A program made the position numbers and the translations under genes. From Glycine soja (lineage: Eukaryota > Streptophyta > Magnoliopsida > Fabales > Fabaceae), in the NCBI RefSeq assembly GCF_004193775.1, contig NC_041020.1, positions 9,493,198 through 9,557,197 on the forward strand: DNA of 64,000 nucleotides. Reading direction: 5' to 3'. Positions within the stretch are counted from its first letter, which is position 1; each line of letters starts with the position of its first letter. Below are positions 1 through 11,372 of the stretch, piece by piece. The notes beneath the pieces are model-generated. The model ran no database searches, was not told the DNA's origin, and was given only the letters and a program-made list of their open reading frames with translations.

Positions 1-934
1 TAAATTTTTTTTAATGGTTTTTGTTCTCACTTTTTTCTGCATAAACTTTTGAAATCATGATACAAAGTGAAAACAGAAAATGAAAACAAAAAACATTTTC
101 TCAAATCCAATGGCCCCTTACACAATGCCAAAATACTGGCAGAAATATTTTCATAATGAAGCAAGAGCATCAAGTGAATATTGTTGACATCAGAAAACTT
201 CTTGCCAGCCTCACAAGTCAAAATAGCAATCACAACTATAGTAACACACAAATCCACAGCTAAATTCACAGAAAAATCCAGCCACCACACCTACCCCCAT
301 TATCTACACAAAGACAAAGTTTCAAGAATTCACAGATCCAGCCCCTGGACATGCCTAAGAAAAGATCAACAGCAGCAAGTGCTACACAACTACACACAGC
401 AACACATCACGCAGAGTTAAAAACTGTCCTAGTAACTAATCAACATACATTGGACAACAAGAACCAAAGCTAGTGCCATTGACCTCACTCCACAACAGAC
501 CACACAAACCAATCCACAATCCACACTCCAAATTCCAAGAAGGACAAAACTTAAATGAAGTCCCATAGGTGTTTTTGGTGTTGTTTTCTAATCAAAATCG
601 AACCTTTGCCTCAGTAATCTGTGTTGACCTTTAATACAAACCTTCATTACACGAATTACCAAAGTAAAACTCCAATTCCAATTAGAGAACACCACCAAAA
701 AAGGCAAAAACACCAATGAAACTGCAGCTAACATTTCTCCTTCCAACTATCCCGCCACCCCCCAAGAAAAAAATTAACTTTGCAACACTGATTACTACAA
801 CTATTACTATTTTATGAGTTTTAAGGTTGGCTTGGTGATAAAAGGAGAACCGAACAGGGGAGACGTGGGTTTAAATCTCTCCACTAACAAAAAAAAAAAA
901 CTAACAAACTATAACTATTATTAGTTTTTGTTAC
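1..934 (-). other. Intron 1 (part) of the galactosyltransferase-like gene
   Basis: AT-rich sequence downstream (minus strand) of the exon-1 donor. Short open frames here (for example 27-290 minus and 181-420 plus) show no recognisable domain. No sequence resembling the next conserved block of the enzyme was found, so the whole stretch is best read as intron. Confidence 0.55.
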
Positions 935-1236
935 CAGTCACCAGTTTTGGGGTGTCTACTCATAGAGGGCACCTCAAAGGTTGGTGCCAAATGCATCCCT
1001 TTGTAATTGTTCTTCTCCTCATCAGTGCAACTGAGGAGCCTTGTGATTGGTCCAGGCTGCTTGGCCTTCCTGTAACTGTTCATCAGCCCCACCGTTTGCC
1101 AGTCGAAATAGTTCTGACATTCCACAGAGAACAGAGTGTGGATCCTCTTCGCTGATGATGGGTGCTTCCTTGCCCCTTCAACATTGCTAACCATACGCAC
1201 CAACATAAACACCATCAAAATCCAAACTTTCCCCAT
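935..1236 (-). CDS. First coding exon of peptidyl-serine alpha-galactosyltransferase-like gene (partial)
   Basis: The minus-strand reading frame opens with a hydrophobic signal-anchor-like start (residues 1-22, MGKVWILMVFMLVRMVSNVEG) and continues with the segments IHTLFSVECQNYFDWQ, ITRLLSCTDEE and MHLAPTFEVPSMSRHPKTG. I recognise these as the conserved N-terminus of plant peptidyl-serine O-alpha-galactosyltransferase (SERGT/SGT1 type), a secretory-pathway membrane enzyme that galactosylates serine residues in extensin-type cell-wall proteins. The frame stops soon after TGDW, and a good donor (G|GTAACA) lies at 934/933, so this is exon 1 with a phase-2 end. The next exon is not seen in 1-934 and must lie left of the window. 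Position 1236 is the first ATG, ahead of the hydrophobic stretch. The function is inferred from family resemblance; the exon call is firmer than the exact name. Confidence 0.75.
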
Positions 1237-1580
1237 CCAAACTCGATTTCAGGGTCAGAAACCAAATGGGTATTCCCTCAAAGATCCGAATTTCATCTCA
1301 TGACTCTGATCTCACTCACCCCACGCTGAGCTCGCAAAGCTGGAGTCAAAATTCGAAGTTTTGATAAACAATTATAATAATTTGAGATGGGATGTTATGG
1401 GATGGGATTGGAGGAAGGGAAGGTGTTGTTTTGTAGTATATTGTGTGATTTTAATTTAATACTAATTTGTGATTTTAATATGATAACAGATCAATAATAA
1501 AATTAAGTAATAATTAATGTGGGAACGAATCTGGAAAGTGCGAGTGTTAAGTGCAGTTGGTACTTAGTGCATACCATTAA

Positions 1581-2938
1581 GGCAAACGATCAAAAGGGGA
1601 ATTTTTTTTTTCAAATTTAGTAAATGGAAATAAAATTTAAATTAATGTTTTGAAAGGGATAATTTATAAGATAATTTATGACTTTTAAACCAAAAGTCCT
1701 AAACTGTTTTACAATTATTATTATTATTTTTTTAGTAAAGTTATAAAAAAAAATTACATTTTTTATTTTTTATTTTTTTAACACAACTTTAAAATTATAA
1801 GAGTTTTTTCACACAATATTAAAGTCGTAATAAATTTATTTTCTTCTCGTAAATTATTTTATCATTTCAAATTTTTTAACCTAAGATCTTTTTTTAAAAA
1901 AATTGAAAATAATTTTTTATTTTAATTATTTAATGAGTTAATCTATATTTTATTAAGTTTTATTTAATATTTTCTATATTTTTTTAAAAAAATATTTAAT
2001 ATTTTTATATTATTTTACTTAATATAGTTTTATATTTTTTATTAATGTTAAGGATTATTATTTTTTTATAAATTAAAAAGTATTTAAAAAACTTAAATTT
2101 AAATAAAAATATTAAAAATGTATTTTGTTTAACAAAAATATTAAAATATTAAAATATTTTGTTACTAATATTAACATTTAATTTATCAAATAATATAAGT
2201 TTTTTAAAAAATTAATTAATTTTTATAATTAATAATTTCATAATTAATTTTTTTTATTTTATGAATTATTTTAATATTGATAACAGAAAATAACTTACTA
2301 ATAAAAGTACTTATTAAAATAAAAATATATAATATATTAATATAAAAATCAACAATACAAATTACACATAAGCATAAAATTAAAAGATAGAAACAATATT
2401 AGTCATAAACTTATGATAATTATTACAATTATGTCATTCCATTTTACACAATCAACATTCTTTTATGTCTATTTAATATTTTTATTAAAAAAAATATGTA
2501 GTACATTTTAATGTTTTTAATTAAATTTAAGTCTTTTGTATCATTTTTTTAATTTATAAAAAAAAATAATCCTTAACATTAGAAAAAAGTATAAAAATAT
2601 ATTAAATAAAACTAAAGAAACATACATTAATTCATTAAATAATTAAAATAAAAAGTATTTACTATTTTTAAAAAATTAACTTACATGCCAAAAAAATTGA
2701 ACTCGTAGAATAATTTACAACTTCAATGAAAAAAATTTCATTATAACTTTAAAGTCATGTTTAAAATAAAATAAAAATTGAAGTCATAAAATTCTTTATG
2801 GTTCTAATGATGAAAATAAAAAAAATTAAAATAATTTATGACTTTCAATTCAAAAATCTTAACTTATAATATAATTTATCTCTTTAAATTTAAATTTTAA
2901 CCCATTTAGTAAATTTGAAAAAAAAATAGTGTTTGCCC
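1581..2938. mobile_element. Non-autonomous long-TIR element (MULE-like)
   Basis: The left part (1581 to about 2120) and the reverse complement of the right part (about 2480 to 2938) align over several hundred bases. Both begin GGCAAAC or GGGCAAAC, then T-rich sequence, then CAAATTTA.TAAATGG, and share later blocks such as TTAAGGATTATT and TTTAATTATTTAATGA. The nine bases outside each end are TACCATTAA and TACTATTAC (7 of 9 identical), which fits an aged 9-bp target duplication of a Mutator-like element. The interior is AT-rich with no coding potential. The ends were set by eye and the family is inferred from the TIR length and the TSD size. Confidence 0.6.
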
Positions 2939-5440
2939 TACTATTACTATACACGCATGTGAAATATGTTGTGTGTTTGTTGAATCTTCAATGCGTTGAA
3001 GTTTTTTTCTTGTTTTGTTGGGCAAAAAGAAAGGATTTTTCATTTTTTTCGTATATCTTGGTCTCGACTGTCACCTGGTTAGGAAGAGGAAGATAAAAAA
3101 TATTCTCTTAGCCTAATGAATGAGGCGTCGTCATTTATAGTTCGTTTGCCTATTCATTAAATCCATTATTATTGTACGTGATAACTTGCACTTTACTTTT
3201 TCCCTAATTTAGAAGGAAAATTTATTCCTTTTAACTTTTATTAAGATAGCGTTGCATTTTCTTTAATTTTAGGAAAATATTTTGGCATAACTATATAAAA
3301 AACATAAATATGAGAGATGAAAATAATTATTTATATGTAATGTAAAATGTGATAAATTTAGATAATAGAAAAGGTTTAATCTCTATATATTGTGGGTGTA
3401 AAAGAAATATTTTGTCAACTAATCAAAATTCTTCGTTGATGTAATATTTTAGGTAACTATTGTAAAGTTAACAAATCCATCAAATAGGATGATTGTTGAT
3501 GGATTGACAAGTGCATCAATTTGTCCAAAGTTAAAATAAAAGTTTGAGTGTCGAATTCACAATAACTTTGTTTGTACTTAAGTAGATGAATATTTTATTA
3601 ATAAAAAAAGTTAAGTAAAATTGACTTGAAAAGATTATGAGAAAAATGATAATTTAAATTGACAGAAAATTAATCAAGTAAGAGAAAAAAATTAAACAAG
3701 AATTTAAATTAATTAATTAAAGACAGAAGAAATTAGAGAGTCCAATAATATTGTAAAAGTAAAATTAGAATATGAGAATATTAAAAACTTAGTCTACTAG
3801 AACTACTCTTTGATGTAATGTTAATGATTTTTCTCTATTTATAATTATTTTAATTTACATTTGCATATATTCTAACTTTGATTCCCCGCATGAAAGAGCT
3901 TAATTTATCTATTTTCTCTCTCAACTCCTAAAAATAGAGATGTATAACAGGCTAAACAAATATCAACATATCCCTAATGACGACTTTATTTAGATATCAT
4001 TTTCCAGATCTATTAGAAAATAATGTTTCATAATGTTGCCCTTAAAACTTACCATGCAAATGGGTGATCAAACCATGAGTAATAATATTAAGCATGAGAA
4101 AAGAAGATGCATATATAATATTCATAAATAGATAGGAAGAAAAATTATATCAAGAGTAGTTGATTGTCAAGTTTCCAACATCTCATGGTCATAGATTTTT
4201 CTGCTTTGTTTGTCATTTAGAACTTAGTGTTTGCCGATTTATATGTCTTTTTCTCCATTTTCTTGAACTTGTTACACTCTTGGTGTTTTGTGTTTCAGGA
4301 GAGGATTTTCCCATGATTAGAGGTGCCCTAAGGGTTATTTGATGCATTACGAATCGTGCAGTTTGACTTTTGGAGCTTTGGAGGTCTTATGGAGGCAAAA
4401 AGAAACTCATTGGAAGCCTAGGAAGAATTGCACTACCATGCCAAAAAAAATTATATGGTTTTTTGGTGGACAACAATTCACATGATCATGTGAAAAAAAT
4501 GAACAATTGTGCAACAAACTCTACGAAAAAAACTTGTATGTGTTTTTTTTACTTTATTTGGGCTTGAACTCTTTTTTGTTCATTCTTTAAATATGTTTTT
4601 TAGATACTGTTTTAGGGTTTCCAACTTTGTTTAGAGATAGCTTGGAGGACAATGAATTGCGTGCTCTTGATCACTCTCCCCCTTATGGTTTGAATCTTCT
4701 CTTTTGTTTGTTTGTTTTACTTTCATGGCTACCTACAAGTAGTCTTATTTTTTGTTTTGGGGGATTGGGCATTAGCCCTATGATTTATTAAATTAAGTAA
4801 TTTTAATTTTACCTTTATGTGAATTTTTTTCTCGTTGATTTCCTCCTATTGCAATTATCTTGTTAGGCAAATTTGGCCTATGTTTGACATATATATGTTT
4901 TAGGGATTTGGGGAAGTACTAAAAAGAGAACCAAATACATCATAACTATTTGGAGAAACTTGACTGTAAAACCACGACAGTAGGTTAAACCCTAAGGGGA
5001 ATAAACAATTAACACATAACTTAAAATGTCTAATTAAGCAAAATCACCATGAGAGTAGAGGTAAATTTGATTAGACACACTTTTCATATCTTGAAAGAGG
5101 ACACAAGATTACCTTAGATTGATTTGCCTTCAATAAGAACTTATAAGAACACAAGAATAGTTAAATTATTTTATTAATTGTCATAGCATGAAATCCAATC
5201 CTACAAGGTTTTGATTATTGAATTTTAATCCTATAAATTGTTTTCCTATTTCTATAACTAATTTCTAAATTTCGCATTTTTTCTACAATCAATTCTCAAT
5301 TTTAAATCTAATTTCATTCATTTTAATTCTATTTAAATTACAATTTCACATATCCTAATACACATCCTAGGTGGAAATAATGATTTTTTTACTTGGCGAC
5401 ATTGTGCACTTGTGATTTTTGTGTATTAATATTGCTCTAG
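2939..5440. other. AT-rich intergenic stretch
   Basis: No gene can be supported. Short open frames at 4160-4342 and 4370-4567 lack a recognisable domain. A pyrimidine-rich tract ending in CAG near 4300 resembles a splice acceptor, but the following frame closes quickly. At most this holds eroded exons of an unidentified gene (see 5444-5571). Confidence 0.4.
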
Positions 5441-5443
5441 GGC

Positions 5444-5571
5444 ATGCATAGATGTGCTGATGACCTTTTTCATGTGAGTGGAAAAGCTAATAAACCTATG
5501 TTATCTCGTACTCCTCAACAACCATCTCCTCAAATAAGTAAACTTGAAAGAGCCCTTGTCCCAAGTCAGGT
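5444..5571 (+). pseudogene. Possible exon relic of an unidentified gene
   Basis: A 43-codon open stretch runs from an acceptor-like CTCTAG to a donor-like CAG|GTACAC. It reads CADDLFHVSGKANKPMLS followed by a Pro/Gln/Ser-rich segment and a basic-acidic end. Its composition (little Phe/Ile/Asn/Lys bias compared with the surrounding AT-rich DNA) looks coding. I do not recognise the family, and no convincing neighbouring exon was found. Confidence 0.25.
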
Positions 5572-6230
5572 ACACCATAGCCTACAATTTGGTTAAAATA
5601 AAATTTTTGTTATTTTATTTTACTCAATCTGCAATTTTGCCTCCTATAAAAATAGAGATATTTGGTCAAGGATTTTTATTCAATCATCAAATTTGTGGGG
5701 TTGGCCATTAATAAAAAAATGTTGACCACTAAATCATTGACATGATACCCTAATATTTATTTTTTTTTCCATTAAATTCTTAACTTATTTAAGGAGTTTT
5801 TTTAATAATTAATAATTTTAATCAAATTCTTATTAAATTAAGTGATTTACTAATCAAATTAGTAATTAAAAAAAAACCTAATACTATAGTGTCAGGTACA
5901 AATTTAGTTGTAAATATTTTCTTATTATTCGTGAATGTCCTAAAATTTTGGGTTGAACCAAAATCTTTAATTTTGAAAAATAAGACATCAAATATTTCTA
6001 TTTTTTTTTATAGAGAACATAAATTATGAACATAATTTGAGTAAAATATAAGGATTAAAATTACAGAAAGAAAAAAATATATAGTAACGAAAAATGAAAA
6101 AAAAGTTAAACTACAAGAACCAAAATACTATTGTTTACGAAAATAAAGAATTCTTTCCTTCAACAATTTTTTTTTTCCTGAGTGCCTTAAAAAATGTCAA
6201 ATACACCTAAAAAACAAACAAATAAAAATA
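5572..6230. other. AT-rich region upstream of the PPR gene
   Basis: No coding signal. This should contain the PPR promoter; no element stands out clearly. Confidence 0.4.
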
Positions 6231-6233
6231 AAA

Positions 6234-6419
6234 CTGAGAGAGGAGAGAGAGAGAGAAAGAGGCGAAGAAATTGAATTGAAGTCTCGCTGGCACCCTCCGA
6301 AACCAATCTCAGGGTTTAAGCGTTGTAGAACACTAGAACCTGCGACTACAACATAGGAACACAAACGGTGTAAGCAAATTCATTTCGCTCTGTTATTTCT
6401 CCCTTCTTCACATTGTTCA
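6234..6419 (+). promoter_or_regulatory. Probable 5' leader of the PPR gene with a GA tract
   Basis: A purine-rich GAGAGAGGAGAGAGAGAGAG-type tract starts about 185 bases before the ATG and is followed by mixed-composition sequence with a pyrimidine-rich end just before the start codon. GA/CT tracts are common in plant core promoters and 5' UTRs. The transcription start cannot be placed from sequence alone. Confidence 0.4.
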
Positions 6420-8876
6420 ATGATTTATAATCGCCATTTGCTTTCTTCTGCTACCAATCTCTACAAACTCACCCATCAATTTTCTCTTCTCTCTCGCGCT
6501 TATTCCTTCGTTTCCCCACCACCCTTTACCCAAAAGTTTACGTTTTTGTCCCCTCCATGGAGATTCCCCTCCACCCCACGTTTGTGCAATGGTTCAAACC
6601 TTGTGGGGATGAGAATCATGAGATGTTACTGCCATGACAGTGGTGGGGCTAAGGAGTGGACTGAGGAAATTGAGTACTTGGATGAATCTGGTGGGGTTAT
6701 TTACAAGGGTAAGGGTGTTAGGTCTGTTGAGCCTGGTGTTGATGATCATGTGATGGTTGGTGAGGTGAAGAAGCCCTTTGTGAATGCCTTGGCTGTGGCC
6801 AAAATTGTTGAGGTTGTGAAGAGGTGGAAGTGGGGTCCAGAATTGGATACCCAGTTGGACAAACTGCAGTTTGTGCCTAACATGACTCACATTGCTCAAG
6901 CATTGAAGGTTGTTGGTGATGTTGATGCTTGTTTGAGTTTGTTTAGGTGGGCCAAGAGGCAGGCTTGGTATGTACCTAGTGATGATTGTTATGTCATGTT
7001 GTTTGATGGGTTGAACCAGAAGAGGGATTTCGAGGGGATTCAGTTGTTGTTTGATGAGATGGTTGGCGATTCGGCTGATGGGGTTTCGTTGTTTGCGGCA
7101 TGTAATCGGGTGATTCGGTACTTGGCTAAGGCGGAGAAGTTGGAGGTGTCGTTTTGCTGCTTTAAGAAGATACTGAATGCTGGTTGCAAAGTTGATACCG
7201 AGACGTATAATTCGCTCATTACTTTGTTTTTGAATAAGGGTTTGCCTTATAAGGCGTTTGAGATGTATGAGAGCATGGAGAAAGCCGGTTGTTCGTTGGA
7301 TGGTTCCACGTATGAATTGATGATACCGAACTTGGCAAAGTCAGGGCGTCTTGATGCTGCTTTCAAACTCTTCCAAGAGATGAAAGTGAGAGGTTTTCGG
7401 CCGGGTTTGAACGTGTTTGCATCGCTTGTTGATTCAATGGGGAAGGCGGGGAGGTTGGACAGTGCAATGAAAGTTTACATGGAGATGCGAGGTTATGGGT
7501 ACAAGCCTCCCCCTACTATATATGTTTCTTTGATTGAATCTTATGTTAAGTCTGGAAAGTTAGAAACTGCTCTAAGGCTTTGGGATGAAATGAGGATGGC
7601 AGGGTTCAGGCCCAACTTTGGCTTGTATACTTTGATCATTGAATCCCATGCGAAATCAGGGAAGCTTGAAATTGCTATGTCTACATTTTTAGATATGGAG
7701 AAGGCGGGATTTCTACCCACCCCATCTACGTATGCTTGTCTCTTGGAAATGCATGCTGCATCTGGACAAATTGATCCTGCCATGAAACTGTACAATTCAA
7801 TGACTAATGCAGGTTTGAGGCCTGGCCTAAGTACTTATACTGTCCTTTTAACTCTTCTGGCTAATAAGAAGCTGGTTGATGTGGCTGCCAAAATTCTACT
7901 TGAAATGAAGGCCATGGGATATTCTGTGGATGTCACAGCTAGTGATATTTTGATGGTTTATATTAAGGAAGGTTCGGTTGATCTAGCTTTGAGGTGGCTG
8001 CGTTTCATGGGTTCATCAGGGATCAGAACCAATAATTTTATTATCAGGCAGTTGTTTGAGTCATGCATGAAGAGTGGGTTATTTGAATCCGCCAAGCCTC
8101 TTCTGGAAACATATGTTAACTCTGCTGCAAAAGTTGATTTGATACTTTACACCTCCATTTTAGCTCATCTTGTTAGGTGTCAGGAAGAGAAAAATGAGAG
8201 GCATTTGATGTCTATCCTTAGTGCTACAAAGCATAAGGCACACTCTTTTATGTGTGGACTTTTCACAGGCCCAGAACATAGGGGACAGCCAGTGTTAACT
8301 TTTGTCCGGGAATTCTTTCAAGGTATTGATTATGAATTGGAGGAGGGAGCTGCTAAGTACTTTGTCAATGTTCTTCTCAATTATCTAGTTCTAATGGGGC
8401 AGATAAATCGAGCTCGATGTGTTTGGAAGGTTGCTTATGAGAATAAACTTTTCCCTAAGGCTATAGTCTTTGATCAGCATATTGCATGGTCCCTTGATGT
8501 TCGAAACTTGTCAGTTGGAGCGGCTCTTATTGCAGTAGTGCATACTCTTCATAGATTCAGAAAGCGCATGCTATATTATGGCATTGTACCAAGACGGATA
8601 AAATTGGTTACAGGAGCAACTCTGAAGATTGTGATTGCACAGATGTTGAGCTCAGTAGAGTCTCCATTTGAGGTGAGTAAAGTGGTTCTTAGGGCATCAG
8701 GAGATTCTGTCATGGAGTGGTTTAAGAAACCAATCGTTCAGCAGTTTCTTCTGAATGAAATTCCATCTAGGTCTGATATTCTGATGCATAAGCTAAACAT
8801 ACTTTTCCCCAGTTCTGCACCTGAACTTAGATCTCTATCTCCTCCTAAACCTCTCATTGCAAGCAGGGCAATGTAA
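6420..8876 (+). CDS. PPR-SMR protein, probably mitochondrial (EMB2217-like)
   Basis: Intact intronless gene of 818 codons. Residues 1 to about 55 are rich in Ser, Arg, Leu and Pro with few acidic residues, as in an organelle-targeting presequence. Residues about 183-537 contain roughly ten tandem 35-residue P-type pentatricopeptide repeats (for example TYNSLITLFLNKGLPYKAFE and STYTVLLTLLANKKLVDVAA), the helical hairpins that bind single-stranded RNA. A C-terminal SMR-like domain spans about 690-785; it keeps a degenerate LDxH-like motif (LDVRNLS, about residue 692) and TGATL (about 730) where nuclease-competent SMR domains have a GRG-type loop, so cleavage activity is doubtful. Length and layout match Arabidopsis At1g79490 (EMB2217, about 836 residues, needed for embryo development); this match is from memory. 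The expected role is organellar RNA processing or stabilisation. The ATG at 6420 is the first in frame and opens the presequence. Confidence 0.9.
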   Translation: MIYNRHLLSSATNLYKLTHQFSLLSRAYSFVSPPPFTQKFTFLSPPWRFPSTPRLCNGSNLVGMRIMRCYCHDSGGAKEWTEEIEYLDESGGVIYKGKGVRSVEPGVDDHVMVGEVKKPFVNALAVAKIVEVVKRWKWGPELDTQLDKLQFVPNMTHIAQALKVVGDVDACLSLFRWAKRQAWYVPSDDCYVMLFDGLNQKRDFEGIQLLFDEMVGDSADGVSLFAACNRVIRYLAKAEKLEVSFCCFKKILNAGCKVDTETYNSLITLFLNKGLPYKAFEMYESMEKAGCSLDGSTYELMIPNLAKSGRLDAAFKLFQEMKVRGFRPGLNVFASLVDSMGKAGRLDSAMKVYMEMRGYGYKPPPTIYVSLIESYVKSGKLETALRLWDEMRMAGFRPNFGLYTLIIESHAKSGKLEIAMSTFLDMEKAGFLPTPSTYACLLEMHAASGQIDPAMKLYNSMTNAGLRPGLSTYTVLLTLLANKKLVDVAAKILLEMKAMGYSVDVTASDILMVYIKEGSVDLALRWLRFMGSSGIRTNNFIIRQLFESCMKSGLFESAKPLLETYVNSAAKVDLILYTSILAHLVRCQEEKNERHLMSILSATKHKAHSFMCGLFTGPEHRGQPVLTFVREFFQGIDYELEEGAAKYFVNVLLNYLVLMGQINRARCVWKVAYENKLFPKAIVFDQHIAWSLDVRNLSVGAALIAVVHTLHRFRKRMLYYGIVPRRIKLVTGATLKIVIAQMLSSVESPFEVSKVVLRASGDSVMEWFKKPIVQQFLLNEIPSRSDILMHKLNILFPSSAPELRSLSPPKPLIASRAM

Positions 8877-9544
8877 TCAGTTTTGCTATCTACGGTTAGT
8901 AACTGGTGTTTGAGATGTTATTGTTTGTCCAATGTCATGGAGTGGCGCACACTCTTCATGTTCTGAAAGCTGATGCTACAAACAGATATGTACTATTCAA
9001 GAATTTCGAATATAATCTATGAAGATTTATATTCTTTTCCCCCCAAATTTTTTGAAGTAGATGCATAGAGTATGCTTTTTCATGATTAGGTATTCAATAT
9101 GTCAAATTAGGGTTTTCGATCTTGGTGAAATAAGAATTGGTTTAGTTCACATGCTAGAGGATTATTATGTTCTTATTTCTCAGGTTTTAATTAATTGTTA
9201 ATATTGAGGAATTATTTGCCTTAGCCCTCTTTTGACTTCTCCCATTCTATTCTCTTTCTCTAAATTTTCCTTCATTCTTTTTCCTCTTTTCCCTGTGGTA
9301 AGACAGACTCTGCTTCAGGCAGTGGCTTTTCCTTTCAGTTTCAGGATGGGCTCCTGTGAAAAAGAAAAAAAAGGCATTTAGCAGAAGAAATCACTGAATT
9401 GGAAATTACATGCTGATATTGAATAACAGCTGAAAAATTGGAAGCTGGAAATCAGGGTCAGGCTACAATGTAAGACATTATTATGATGTCTGTTACATGG
9501 AAATTGGAAAGATATATTTGTCAGACTAAGCAAAGGCATTTTGC
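8877..9544 (+). other. 3' flank of the PPR gene
   Basis: Noncoding, with T-rich stretches and several AATAAA-like hexamer variants. It probably includes the 3' UTR, but no poly(A) site can be fixed. Confidence 0.4.
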
Positions 9545-9708
9545 ATGAGTCCTTTGACAATATCCCATTTTAGCAATTAATCTAGTTATGAATGTCATAC
9601 TGAATCTAGTTCCCACTAGTTTATAAATGAGTCCTTTGACAATATCCCATTTTGGCAATTAATCCAGTTATGAATGTCATACTGAATCTAGTTACCACTA
9701 GTTTATAA
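9545..9708. repeat. 82-bp tandem duplication (2 copies)
   Basis: Two adjacent copies, 9545-9626 and 9627-9708, both beginning ATGAGTCCTTTGACAATATC and ending CACTAGTTTATAA. I count three mismatches, so this is a fairly recent local duplication downstream of the PPR gene. Confidence 0.9.
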
Positions 9709-9990
9709 ATATTTTTAGAATTAACTGTTATACTAAAGTTGCATCTTGATATAATTTCGTAAAATAATACTACACAAATGTTTTCAAATAGACAGGATGG
9801 CTACTTGCTAGCCAGTATGTAATAAAACGTCATAGAATGATTTCGCTAGTAAATAGAGCAGCACATTATTGCCCCAAAAGTTATAGATAATTGTTCTGGA
9901 TTTAATTCTTAGACATGTTTCCCTAGACTTTAAAATGATCATACCAAAGAAGGAATAATGATTGTTAATAAACAATCTATGCTTCTGAGT

Positions 9991-10880
9991 TACATTTATG
10001 CCTTCTTTTAGCTTGTGGGATCCTTTGGTAAAAAAGAGTACTAGCTGTTGGACGATCACTCTAGCTGTGGATTACTTCCATGTGCCTCCTTATTCTGAAT
10101 TAATCTCAAAGTGGATTCCTAGGCTGGCATGGTTCTCCTTATAAAAAACTCTTTAAAATTGATATACCTGTATTTTATATCCCATATTCCATAAGTGATA
10201 TTATTTTAGTTTATGCTTCGTGACTTCATTAAGTATACACTTTTACTGAGTTCATATGTTTGGCAACCTATGTGAATAACAAAAAGTACTACTAATATAT
10301 GCCATTTTAAACAAATTTGATTGACCATGGTTGTACTTGTACCTATACCATAAAGTCATAAACACATCTAAAATACTAATTTCAGTAGAACCTTTAAAAG
10401 AAATCTGTTTTGGTGCTTTTGCAATCTTAAATAAATATTGTGGGATTTGCAAACTTAAATAAAGCTTTTTCGTTCTTGCATTCTCAAGCCTTGACGAGAA
10501 TTTAGTAGGATTCTTTAGTGTTAACTGTTAACATTCAATTTTCATGTAATGTTTATAGAGTTGCGCTTGCATGGTTGGATGTTTTGCAGATAAATTGGTA
10601 TGTGCTGATGATATAATACAGGGTACAAAAATATTGCCATGTTGACTGTTGGTACGCTGAGTTAATATATGATTCAAATAAGATCAAGTCATATGCTAGA
10701 CAGCATGGATTCTGTTGCTATTATTGGCTGCAACTTGCAAGTTGATCATGTTTACTTGATGAAGTAATTAGTTCATCTTTTATTTATGTATTGTATTTAT
10801 TATTTGTGTTTCAATCACAACATTAAGAAAGATGATGGGTTTGTGAGAGAGATATCAACAGGACAGGGATATAATAGTGA
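9991..10880 (+). repeat. Copy A of an ~0.9-kb direct duplication flanking the copia element
   Basis: Several blocks recur in order at 18,812-19,785: ACATTTATG..TCTTTTAG.TTGTGGGAT, AGTACTAGC.GTTGGACGAT, CTTGCATGGTTGGATG followed by TTTTGCAGATAAATTG, and CAATCACAACATTAAGAAAG. Identity is interrupted by indels. No reading frame is conserved; the segment may be a duplicated 3' flank or a decayed gene portion. Confidence 0.75.
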
Positions 10881-10989
10881 CTATATACTCGTGATATCTA
10901 TTTTAGTTATTCACAACAATTTCCTGCCTACTCCGTTCCCTATTTAATTTTCTTCTGATACTGTCCTACAGGTGCTTTTAGAGAAGTTT

Positions 10990-10994
10990 CTCCA
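10990..10994 (+). repeat. Left target-site duplication of the copia element (CTCCA)
   Basis: CTCCA immediately precedes the 5' LTR and is repeated exactly at 18,437-18,441 immediately after the 3' LTR. Five bases is the normal Ty1/copia duplication length, so the element is complete at both ends. Confidence 0.9.
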
Positions 10995-11256
10995 TGTCAA
11001 AACCGTGTTACTTAGTGTGTATTTTAGGGAAGTTGAAATTTTATCCCTAATTGTATTTTTATTCTTTATCACAGCTATATTGCTATTAATACTAGGATTA
11101 TGTATTTAGAATAAATCCCATAATTATAGGGATTTGTCTCCCTAGAATTAGTTGTCCATATATCCTAAAATAGCCAGCAAACTCATGTACATATATGTCC
11201 AATGACCTCATAATTCGACATGAGAAAATAAAATATTATTCCTTCTAAATTTGAGA
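10995..11256 (+). repeat. 5' LTR of the copia element (262 bp)
   Basis: Begins TGTCAAAA and ends AAATTTGAGA. The terminal inverted repeat is imperfect (TGTCAAA against TTTGAGA, where TTTGACA would be canonical), and the 3' LTR has the same ending. The boundaries are fixed by the TSD outside and the primer site inside. Confidence 0.93.
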
Positions 11257-11268
11257 TGGTATCAGAGC
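11257..11268 (+). other. Primer binding site (initiator Met tRNA)
   Basis: TGGTATCAGAGC directly abuts the 5' LTR. This is the standard complement of the 3' end of plant initiator Met tRNA used by most copia elements to start minus-strand synthesis. Confidence 0.93.
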
Positions 11269-11372
11269 TCCTGATCTTTAGGAGCCTCTGACCGTGCCTG
11301 AAACCCTAAGTCGCAGCCCTCATTGTTGCGCAACCTTGAAACTTATCGCAGCCTTCATTACTCATCGCAGCC

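Noticed and set aside
6594..7795. Minus-strand open frames inside the PPR gene (6594-6899, 7541-7795)
   Set aside because: They are antisense to a well-supported coding region, lack domains, and follow from its codon use.
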